Origin: G963663775 sp963663775
GTDB taxonomy: Bacteria > Bacillota > Clostridia > Oscillospirales > Butyricicoccaceae
Length of the DNA: 64,000 nt
Assembly (NCBI GenBank): GCA_963663775.1
Contig: OY760624.1
Location: forward strand, 2,108,001-2,172,000
Direction of reading: 5' to 3'
This document shows, piece after piece, positions 9,972-16,432 of this stretch. The notes under the pieces are model-generated. The model saw only the letters and a list, made by a program, of their open reading frames with translations. It was not told where the DNA came from and did no database searches. A program made the translations under genes and the position numbers. The stretch's first letter is position 1. Each line of letters opens with the position of its first letter.

Positions 9972-10099
9972 ACGCTGATTGTGCTCAATAAACAGGAAGG
10001 CCGCCGTTTTTTTTCGGAGATGCTCAACGGCCTGTTTTGTGTTACCCTTTTTTCCTCTACTCAACTTTCGAAATTCTTACTTGACTTTTGTTAGCAGGT

Positions 10100-10227
10100 C
10101 TTTCGTAAAACATCAACCTGCTGCAATTTCACACCGAGTGCTTCTACCGAATCTGCAAGCTGTCCCAGTTCATCTTTGCGTGACATATCTGGCTTAGCAG
10201 ACAAATCGCCGCTTGCCAGCTTGTCAT
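10100..10227 (-). pseudogene. HAMP-domain remnant of the interrupted sensor kinase
   Basis: On the minus strand this reads DKLASGDLSAKPDMSRKDEL, then GQLADSVEALGVKLQQVDVL and RK. This is the second half of a HAMP linker and the coiled coil that leads into HisKA. It ends at the IS junction, and on the other side (8485) coding resumes with VVFANVSHELR, which is the expected continuation. Upstream, beyond about 10227, the homology stops and a TGA appears in frame, so the sensor part of the gene has been lost. Confidence 0.8.
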
Positions 10228-10328
10228 GTCCTGGTCAAGTAAAATTGTAACACAAGAGGCTAAAAGAAATCAGCTAAACTGGTGTTTCTTTACAGATTTA
10301 AGATGAATCGCAATCAATGCAAGGAGAG

Positions 10329-10365
10329 AAGGCTTGTTGTCTGCACCTTACAGACAACAAGCCTT
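10329..10365 (-). terminator. Perfect 15-bp hairpin, terminator-like
   Basis: AAGGCTTGTTGTCTG and its exact complement are separated by 7 nt. It lies just past the end of the minus-strand C39-like gene. The T-run is short on both strands, so termination strength is uncertain. From here to the kinase remnant nothing else is recognisable except a stretch at 10228-10256 that looks like a mobile-element end. Confidence 0.5.
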
Positions 10366-10432
10366 TTGGGCATCTTCATCGATATATGCCTGTTTCGTCC
10401 GTTTAGCGTCAGGGATATAGGTTTTAACCGCA

Positions 10433-11032
10433 TCATTGAAATAAAACCAGTCCACCTCGCCGCTGATGACCGGTATTCCAAAGCTCTTGCAGATTCAGCC
10501 ACCGCCAAGAACCGTAGGTCACAGCCTTGACAAGAACGGTATCCTCATACACGGAATAGCCGGTCAAAAGAAACCAGTGCCATTCATAATCCCGGAAGGC
10601 GGGTGAGCGGTGTTTGAGCATTAAGCAAGGAATCGGAAAGTCACTGTCGATTTGTGCCTGCACTTTCTGTGCAGCAGCATTCCAAGGCATGGTTCCATGC
10701 AACGGCAGCAGTGTCAGTTCTGGATGGCTGTGTTCGGTCAGATATTGGCGAAAGCCATCAATGTACAGCTCCAGCGTATCAATGCCCTGCCAGCGGGGAC
10801 GAAGATACGGCTTCATCAGATTCGAAAAACGCAGATAATCCGCTCGCTCCACTTGTTCAGCATTATAAGGATACAGCCCGGAAAAGCTGCAGTATCGCTG
10901 CAAATAAATACAACTGTCGCAGGCAGTGACCGCTCCGCAGCCGCCAAGGCGCATCATATAATTCTGCAGCCATGCCTGACGACCGCCATAGGCACTTCCC
11001 ACTGTAAAGTAGGGCAGCTCCTTTGTTTCCAT
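10433..11032 (-). CDS. C39-like cysteine peptidase-fold protein, function unknown
   Basis: Protein of 199 residues without signal peptide or membrane segment. A Cys in the motif GGCGAVTACDS near residue 32 and a His in EWHWFLLTGY near residue 150 sit in the order and spacing of the papain-like C39/BtrH fold, and the ending LWNTGHQRRGGLVLF resembles the last strand of such domains. No partner substrate is evident. The ATG at 11032 follows AAAGGAGA. It lies 18 bp downstream of the DUF2156 gene on the same strand, so the two probably form an operon. Confidence 0.6.
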   Translation of the reverse strand: METKELPYFTVGSAYGGRQAWLQNYMMRLGGCGAVTACDSCIYLQRYCSFSGLYPYNAEQVERADYLRFSNLMKPYLRPRWQGIDTLELYIDGFRQYLTEHSHPELTLLPLHGTMPWNAAAQKVQAQIDSDFPIPCLMLKHRSPAFRDYEWHWFLLTGYSVYEDTVLVKAVTYGSWRWLNLQELWNTGHQRRGGLVLFQ

Positions 11033-11050
11033 GCGATGTCTCCTTTCGTT

Positions 11051-12085
11051 TCAGCCAACCCAACGGGCAGTGTATTTTGTCAGAAGAATGGTTGGGCGAT
11101 AGGATAGCTTTGCTTTGCGAAGATGCGCTAATCCCATATCCTCCTCGCGGTTGATGGTATGCAGGCTGGGATGCGTCTGTCGCAGGAAACGGGCAAACTC
11201 TCGGTTAATCATTTGGTATGCGCCGTGTACAGCACTGTCTGCCTTTTCAAAATGCACATCGAAGCTGTTGCCGCCAGTGCGTTCTCCCAGCGTGAACGCC
11301 ACAAGACGCTCTTCTGCAAACAGAGCACCGCCGCAGAGCTGTAATTCTGCAAATGCGTTCAACGACGCACGGATGGCCGATTTTTCCGCAGTCTGTACCT
11401 GCATTGCCTTGCCTGCGGCATGGGAGCGTTCCCATTGCGCAAGCAGCTGTAGACAGGCATCGAAATGATGCTCTGCCAACGGTTCAAAGCACCAGCAAGG
11501 ATGTTCTTTGAGAAAGCGATTGCAGTGATTGCGCTTGCTTTGCAGTTTTTTGCCAGACAGGTATGCCAAGGTATCCACCTCATACAAATAATCGGCGTAG
11601 TCCCGATTTTCCTCGAACAAAAAGCCATCGGGATATGCCTGCTCCAAGCATGCCTTTTGTGTATCCGTTATCCCATACAAGGTCAGCGGCAGTGTATGCT
11701 GCTGTGAAAATTGCCGCATCCATTCGATTGCGGGGCGTAAAGAACCAACGCCGGACGGATAAGCAAAAGCCATTTCATCTTCGTCAGGATAGCGGAAAAG
11801 CAGGCGGTTTCCAAGTCTGGCGCAGGATAGCCCATAGGCGTTGCCCCAGAGAAACAGTGTTCCAAAGCAGCCCAATGTGGCAGGGCTGTCTTCTTGCTCC
11901 AACAGCGGAGCAATCCAACGCCGATCCGACAGTTGAAGTTCACGAAAGGGAAGCGAAGCAAGCCATGCTGGAGATTTGCTTGTCTGCTCCGCAACTTTGG
12001 CACACGAACCGCTGATGTCCGGTCGAAGCAGTTCCGTATTTGGCAGAAAAGCACTGCCTTGATTGTTGTTGCTCAGTTGATTCAT
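11051..12085 (-). CDS. DUF2156 / phosphatidylglycerol lysyltransferase C-domain family protein
   Basis: Soluble 344-residue protein with the double-GNAT architecture of the LPG_synthase_C (DUF2156) family. Motifs seen are FRYPDEDEMAFAYPSG, YLYEVDTLAYLSGKKLQSKR, RNHCNRFLKEHP and INREEDMGLAHLRKAKLSY, the last being the family's conserved end. Relatives are the catalytic domain of MprF, which transfers amino acids to lipids, and stand-alone proteins of unknown acyl substrate. The ATG at 12085 is chosen because AAGGAGCG precedes it. The frame stays open to an ATG at 12358, adding about 90 residues that begin as a hydrophobic segment, but that start has no ribosome-binding site. Confidence 0.72.
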   Translation of the reverse strand: MNQLSNNNQGSAFLPNTELLRPDISGSCAKVAEQTSKSPAWLASLPFRELQLSDRRWIAPLLEQEDSPATLGCFGTLFLWGNAYGLSCARLGNRLLFRYPDEDEMAFAYPSGVGSLRPAIEWMRQFSQQHTLPLTLYGITDTQKACLEQAYPDGFLFEENRDYADYLYEVDTLAYLSGKKLQSKRNHCNRFLKEHPCWCFEPLAEHHFDACLQLLAQWERSHAAGKAMQVQTAEKSAIRASLNAFAELQLCGGALFAEERLVAFTLGERTGGNSFDVHFEKADSAVHGAYQMINREFARFLRQTHPSLHTINREEDMGLAHLRKAKLSYRPTILLTKYTARWVG

Positions 12086-12153
12086 TGTTGCGCTCCTTGA
12101 TTTTCTTCCTTGACTATATTTTGAGTCATTACATAAAATTTGGATAAATTTAA

Positions 12154-12180
12154 TTGCCCGACCGAAGTTCGGGTGGGCAA
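12154..12180 (-). terminator. Small hairpin upstream of the DUF2156 gene
   Basis: TTGCCC and GGGCAA flank an inner CCGAA/TTCGG stem. On the minus strand it is followed by TTAAATTT. It could end transcription from the flavin oxidoreductase gene or be part of a leader. The interval 12181-12399 holds no convincing gene. Confidence 0.35.
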
Positions 12181-12399
12181 TGTCGGCGGAAATTCTACGC
12201 TTTGAATGGAATATGAATGCGCCGATAATCATAAAAAAATACTGTTTCACATTTCCTGCCAAGATAGCCGTGGGCAGTGTCAAAGTCGTTAAACCCGTTA
12301 TCCAGAAACGCATCTGCCATAGCAGAGAACGCTTTGACAGCTCCTTTTTCTGTTTCATCGGTAGGCGTATACAGATGAAACCAAAGGTTCTCTTCGTCC

Positions 12400-13032
12400 T
12401 TATTTTATAAAGTTTGTGGATATGGGCTCCTCAAGCACGGGAAAGGAAATGCCGCTTTTTATTCCAGCATCCTTACATTTGAGAAACCAAGCCATGTTAC
12501 GGGCGAGTGTGCGCATAATCTGAAGCCCTTCTGCATCCTGTCGAACTTGCTCGGGTGTTGTGCCGTGAACCATGTTCCAATAACTCGATGAAATAATCGG
12601 CATCTGTGCCTGCAGAAAATACTTATTCAGCTGGTCAAGTGTTGCGGTTGTTCCAGCTCTGCGAGCAGAGACGACTGCCGCTGCAGGTTTCAGATAAAAG
12701 GCGTTTTGTTTGCTGCAGTGCCCTGCAAAGAATATGCGGTCCATGAAACAGGTCATGGTGCCAGAGGCTGCAGCGTAATGAACGGGAGAACCAAAAATAA
12801 ATCCGTCTGCCGTTTGTGCCTTGCTCAAAAATTCATTCACACTGTCGCTGAATACACAACACCCTTTTTCGGCGCAGCTACCGCAGCCAATGCAGCCGGA
12901 AATGGGTTGGTTTCCAATCCAGAAAATTTCTGTTTCGATGCCTTCGGCGTGCAGTGTTTCTGCAATTTCATTTAACGCCGTATCAGTACAACCGTGATGA
13001 TTTGGGCTGCCATTTACCAAAAGAACCTTCAT
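12400..13032 (-). CDS. NAD(P)H-dependent flavin oxidoreductase (flavodoxin-like fold)
   Basis: FMN-dependent reductase of 210 residues in the FMN_red/Flavodoxin_2 group. It starts MKVLLVNGSPNHHGCT, the phosphate-binding loop for FMN. The Cys cluster CIGCGSCAEKGCC (residues about 52-64) is as in iron-sulfur flavoproteins and related clostridial enzymes. FIFGSPVHYAAASGTMTCFMDR is the second flavin loop. The substrate is unknown; quinones or electrophilic compounds are typical. The ATG has an AAGGAG site. A MerR-type promoter lies at 13147-13177, which suggests induction by a thiol-reactive or aldehyde signal. Confidence 0.82.
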   Translation of the reverse strand: MKVLLVNGSPNHHGCTDTALNEIAETLHAEGIETEIFWIGNQPISGCIGCGSCAEKGCCVFSDSVNEFLSKAQTADGFIFGSPVHYAAASGTMTCFMDRIFFAGHCSKQNAFYLKPAAAVVSARRAGTTATLDQLNKYFLQAQMPIISSSYWNMVHGTTPEQVRQDAEGLQIMRTLARNMAWFLKCKDAGIKSGISFPVLEEPISTNFIK

Positions 13033-13146
13033 ATAGTTATCTCCTTCATAAAGGGGTCGATTACCAGACCCAATAGCGTGTGAACAATATGGAAGCATCT
13101 ATAACACTGCTCTAGAGTGTCAAGTGCTCCGAATATTCTTATCAGT

Positions 13147-13177
13147 ATTTTAGCATCTAGAGTTAACTCTAAGTCAA
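13147..13177 (-). promoter_or_regulatory. MerR/AdhR-type promoter with 19-bp spacer and palindromic operator
   Basis: On the minus strand: -35 TTGACT (13177-13172), a 19-bp spacer, then -10 TAAAAT (13152-13147). The spacer carries the perfect dyad TAGAGTTAACTCTA. Over-long spacers with a central dyad are the hallmark of promoters untwisted by MerR-family activators, and this dyad resembles those of AdhR/NmlR-type regulators. It points at the flavin oxidoreductase gene. No MerR-family gene is in the window. Confidence 0.75.
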
Positions 13178-13183
13178 GAGCTT

Positions 13184-13288
13184 ATGAAAGAAATTTCTTT
13201 TGCGTATGAAAGTAACGAGGACAACAAAACCTATCTGGAATGTATGACCCTCAATCTCGAAAAAATTTATGAGAGCCTTAACGGTTAG
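13184..13288 (+). CDS. Small ORF of 34 residues, doubtful
   Basis: Reads MKEISFAYESNEDNKTYLEC and continues to NLEKIYESLNG. It has no clear ribosome-binding site and no recognised relative; it may be a remnant of a longer gene. The surrounding stretch 13180-13560 holds only this and a weak hairpin with a T-run at 13352-13381. Confidence 0.25.
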   Translation: MKEISFAYESNEDNKTYLECMTLNLEKIYESLNG

Positions 13289-13351
13289 CAACTGAAAACC
13301 GTTGTTTTCGGTTATCAATGCCAATCATCAGACAAGGATTCGGCAAGTAAA

Positions 13352-13381
13352 GAGCGGGAGAGTAAAATCGCTCGCTTTTTT
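13352..13381 (+). terminator. Short hairpin with T-run
   Basis: GAGCG and CGCTC arms with a 12-nt loop followed by GCTTTTTTAT. It lies between the small ORF and the LysR gene. Confidence 0.4.
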
Positions 13382-13567
13382 ATGCAAATGCAGGTATTAC
13401 AAGTTTGAAGCATTGAACTGTAGAGGACAAGGGATTATGATATGCGAGTAGTGGTTGTGTGGGGAATGACCGCATGGAGCGTCTATCCAGTAGCCACTTG
13501 ACAGTTCTGCTGTTTCTCGTTAGAATGCAAATGTAGAACAACTTTACTGAATGCAAGGGAGGGGAAT

Positions 13568-14500
13568 ATGACATTACAGCAGTTACGATATGTGATTCGA
13601 ATTGCACAAACGGGTTCCTTTCATATGGCTGCGCAAGCATTGTTTATAACGCAGCCAAGCCTTTCCAAAACAGTGGCTGATTTGGAAAAAGAAATGGGTG
13701 TTTTGATATTTTTGCGCAGCAATCGAGGGGTGACATTAACCGAAGAAGGATTGAAATTTTTATCTTATGCACGGCAGGTAGTTGAGCAGGCAGAATTGCT
13801 GGAGCAGAACTATAAACATCAGCCGCCAATTCGGAGAGTATTTGCAATTTCAGCACAGCATTATGCCTTTGTAGTCAATGCCTTTGTAACACTGGTTCGT
13901 GAATTTGGAGAGTCACAGTATGAGTTTTCCTTGCGTGAATCACGTACGCATGACATCATTGAGGATGTACGGACACGCAGAAGTGAACTGGGTATTTTAT
14001 ATTTGAGTCAATTTAACCAACAGGTTTTGCTGCGTATTTTGCAAGAAAATGCATTGCATTTTGAATCTTTATTCACAGCGATACCCCATGTGTTTGTGAG
14101 CAGAAACCATCCTTTGACCGAAAAAAACAAGGTGAAATTACAGGATTTAGAAGATTATCCATGCCTCACCTATGAACAGGGTCTGCATAATTCCTTCTAT
14201 TTTTCAGAAGAATTGCACAGCGTGGACTACAGCCCCAAAAGCATCATCGTTTCGGACAGAGCAACCTTGTTCAATCTTTTGATTGGATTGGATGGCTATA
14301 CCATTTCCTCAGGGATTTTAAGCAAAGACTTAAATGGAGAGGAAATTGTATCAATTCCGCTGGAAAGTTCAGAAAAAATGCAAATCGGATATATTTATAC
14401 AGATAATGCACCGCTTAGCACGATTGGTGAACGGTACATCACTTTACTGAAAGAATATATTTCCGCATTTGCGATAGATTTTAGTTATCACAAAGAATAG
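13568..14500 (+). CDS. LysR-family transcriptional regulator of sulfur metabolism (probable)
   Basis: LysR-type regulator of 310 residues. The N-terminal winged helix is clear (LRYVIRIAQTGSFHMAAQAL, TQPSLSKTVADLE), followed by the linker helix and a periplasmic-binding-like effector domain. LysR proteins usually bind a small metabolite and activate or repress an adjacent gene. It lies about 75 bp upstream of a metE-like stub and an O-acetylhomoserine sulfhydrylase gene on the same strand, as do CmbR/CysB-type sulfur regulators in Firmicutes, so control of that operon is the natural guess. The start ATG follows GGGAGGGGA. Confidence 0.85.
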   Translation: MTLQQLRYVIRIAQTGSFHMAAQALFITQPSLSKTVADLEKEMGVLIFLRSNRGVTLTEEGLKFLSYARQVVEQAELLEQNYKHQPPIRRVFAISAQHYAFVVNAFVTLVREFGESQYEFSLRESRTHDIIEDVRTRRSELGILYLSQFNQQVLLRILQENALHFESLFTAIPHVFVSRNHPLTEKNKVKLQDLEDYPCLTYEQGLHNSFYFSEELHSVDYSPKSIIVSDRATLFNLLIGLDGYTISSGILSKDLNGEEIVSIPLESSEKMQIGYIYTDNAPLSTIGERYITLLKEYISAFAIDFSYHKE

Positions 14501-14576
14501 AAATCATATATTAACATATAGCGCTGGTTTTACGGTATCATAAGTTCAAAGAAAACAACAAGAGGAGATAGAATTT

Positions 14577-14780
14577 ATGCGTAATTTATATACGATTCGT
14601 GAAACAGCACCGTTTCGATATGATATTGTCGGAAGCTTTCTGCGTCCTGAAAAATTGAAGACTGCGAGATTGGGAGTTGAAAACGGCAGCCTTTCCAAAG
14701 AACAGCTGACAGCAGTAGAAGACCCGTGGACAAAAATTGTATGGGTGAAAGAAATTGCCCTAGCGGTATGGGGGGAATGA
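14577..14780 (+). pseudogene. Stub of a MetE-like (cobalamin-independent) methionine synthase gene
   Basis: The first part reads APFRYDIVGSFLRPEKLKTA, then SLSKEQLTAVED, which is the N-terminus of the YxjG/YxjH-type methyltransferases that move a methyl group to homocysteine. Full-length members have about 370 residues; this one ends after 67. Its AGAGGAGAT ribosome-binding site is intact, and its TGA overlaps the run of ATG codons that begins the next gene. It is likely still translated as a leader peptide coupled to the sulfhydrylase gene. The tail after AVED looks unrelated to the family, as expected at a deletion join. Confidence 0.65.
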
Positions 14781-14782
14781 TG

Positions 14783-16057
14783 ATGCAAAAAATGGGAACT
14801 AAATGCCTCCATGCAGGATGGAATGCAAAAAACGGAGAATCCAGACAATTGCCCATTGTGCAAAGCACAACCTTCAAATATGATACCAGCGATGCGATGG
14901 GAAAGTTATTTGATTTGGAGGCGGAAGGGTATTTCTATACAAGACTGCAAAATCCAACAAACGATGCCGTGGCTGCGAAGATTTGTGCGTTGGAAGGCGG
15001 GACAGCAGCTATGTTGACATCCTCTGGACAGTCTGCAAACTTTTATGCCATTTTCAATATCTGTGAAGCAGGGGATCATTTCATCGCTTCCTCAGAAATT
15101 TATGGAGGTACGTATAATTTATTTGCGGTTACCATGAAAAAGATGGGAGTTGAGTGCACCTTTGTAAATCAGGATTCATCGGAAGAAGAATTGAAAAAGT
15201 ATTTTAAATCCAATACAAAGGCGGTTTTTGGAGAAACCATTACCAATCCAACGGTATCTGTGTTGGATATTGAAAAATTCGCAAGCGTGGCACATGCACA
15301 TGGGGTACCGTTGATTGTAGACAATACGTTTGCAACTCCTGTCAACTGCAGACCGTTTGAATGGGGCGCAGATATTGTTACCCATTCTACCACCAAATAT
15401 ATGGATGGACATGCTGTAAGTGTGGGTGGCTGCATTGTAGACAGCGGAAATTTTGATTGGATGCAGCATGCGAATCAGTTCCCAGGACTCACGACACCGG
15501 ATGCATCCTATCATGGAATCACATATGCCGAAAAGTTTGGAAAAGGTGCTTATATTACAAAAGCAACTGCACAGCTGATGCGTGATTTTGGTTCGATTCA
15601 ATCCCCGCAGAATGCATTTTACATTCAGTTGGGATTGGAAACACTGCATCTTCGGATGCAACAGCATTGCAAAAATGCACTGGCAGTGGCGCAATTTTTG
15701 AAAAAACAGGAGAAGGTTGCATGGGTGCATTATCCTGCATTGGAAAATGACACTTACTATAATTTGGCGAAAAAATATTTACCAAATGGGTCTTGCGGTG
15801 TCGTGGCGTTTGGTATCAAAGGCGGAAGAGATATATCCATCAAGTTTATGGATGCGTTGCAATTGGCATCTATTGCGACGCATGTGGCAGATGCAAAAAC
15901 TTGTTTGCTGCATCCAGCAAGCCATACACATCGTCAACTTTCCAATCAGCAACTGGAGGAGGCAGGTATTGCATCTGATTTAATCCGTTTTTCTGTAGGT
16001 TTGGAAAGCATAGAAGATATTATTGCCGATTTAGAGCAGGCACTGCAAATAATATGA
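14783..16057 (+). CDS. O-acetylhomoserine aminocarboxypropyltransferase (sulfhydrylase)
   Basis: PLP-dependent Cys/Met metabolism enzyme of 424 residues that makes homocysteine from O-acetyl-L-homoserine and sulfide, or methionine with methanethiol. Motifs in order: CLHAGW...QLPIVQSTTFKY, YTRLQNPTNDAVAAKICALEGG, TSSGQSAN, VDNTFATP, the PLP-lysine motif THSTTKYMDGH, and LLHPASHTHRQL near the end. Three ATG codons in a row (14777, 14780, 14783) follow GGGGG; 14783 has the best spacing. It lies in an operon with the MetE-like stub, behind the LysR gene. Confidence 0.9.
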   Translation: MQKMGTKCLHAGWNAKNGESRQLPIVQSTTFKYDTSDAMGKLFDLEAEGYFYTRLQNPTNDAVAAKICALEGGTAAMLTSSGQSANFYAIFNICEAGDHFIASSEIYGGTYNLFAVTMKKMGVECTFVNQDSSEEELKKYFKSNTKAVFGETITNPTVSVLDIEKFASVAHAHGVPLIVDNTFATPVNCRPFEWGADIVTHSTTKYMDGHAVSVGGCIVDSGNFDWMQHANQFPGLTTPDASYHGITYAEKFGKGAYITKATAQLMRDFGSIQSPQNAFYIQLGLETLHLRMQQHCKNALAVAQFLKKQEKVAWVHYPALENDTYYNLAKKYLPNGSCGVVAFGIKGGRDISIKFMDALQLASIATHVADAKTCLLHPASHTHRQLSNQQLEEAGIASDLIRFSVGLESIEDIIADLEQALQII

Positions 16058-16095
16058 TTATAAATGATGATATGAGTGCCCTTGTATCATTGCCG

Positions 16096-16140
16096 AAAGA
16101 GGCACTGTCCATCTGTATTTGGAAGGACAGTGCCTCTTTT
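16096..16140 (+). terminator. Strong rho-independent terminator
   Basis: A perfect 15-bp stem beginning AAAGAGGCACTGTCC, with a 15-nt loop. It runs out into TTTT on the plus strand, ending the sulfhydrylase operon. The A-run on the left lets it also act on the opposite strand. Confidence 0.85.
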
Positions 16141-16149
16141 GGGAGTTTT

Positions 16150-16363
16150 TAAGAAGAGCGGGTATATATGGGGCGGTTTTTTCAGAATATTGAGCAATTT
16201 GCTGCGCCATTGCCCTCATATTGACAACGGAAATGATGGAACTGATGAGTAGCACCAGCAGGATTACCCCAAAACTTAACATCAGCTTGGCATTTAATTT
16301 TCCATCTCTATTTTTCTTCCAATACAGCTTGTTTTTGATATTGTAGGTGCGGTAGTATCGCAT
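16150..16363 (-). pseudogene. N-terminal remnant of a methyl-accepting chemotaxis protein
   Basis: Reads DGKLNAKLMLSFGVILLVLL then ISSIISVVNMRAMAQQIAQY, the first transmembrane helix and the start of the sensor helix of a four-helix-bundle chemoreceptor. After about SEKTAPYIP the frame runs into unrelated residues and the terminator region. The HAMP and signalling parts are absent. A complete chemoreceptor gene lies at 26460. The stretch 16364-16432 shows nothing. Confidence 0.55.
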
Positions 16364-16432
16364 TCATTGCAACTATTTCAAGGATTTACGCAGGCGCACA
16401 AGCGAAAAAGCTACAAATAATAGTAGCGGCGT

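Larger units (their letters stand above)
8486..10099 (+). mobile_element. IS110-family insertion sequence in a kinase gene
   Basis: About 1.6 kb that interrupts the minus-strand kinase gene between HAMP and HisKA. The ends are inferred from where kinase coding resumes on each side and are good to a few bases. There are no clear terminal inverted repeats, as is usual for the family. It holds about 275 bp of non-coding sequence on the left, the transposase (8761-9971), and about 128 bp on the right. The longer non-coding part lies upstream of the transposase, which fits the IS110 group rather than the IS1111 group. Confidence 0.82.

Noticed and set aside
10348..10500. Possible frameshift extending the C39-like protein (another frame reads DWFYFNDAVKTYIPDA to a stop in the hairpin).
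   Set aside because: The annotated frame already ends with LWNTGHQRRGGLVLF, which looks like the natural last strand of the fold, and the other frame meets a stop just upstream.
12086..12358. A longer start for the DUF2156 protein with a hydrophobic N-terminus.
   Set aside because: The ATG at 12358 has no ribosome-binding site, a hairpin lies in between, and 12085 has a good site; the hydrophobic stretch may be a remnant of something else.
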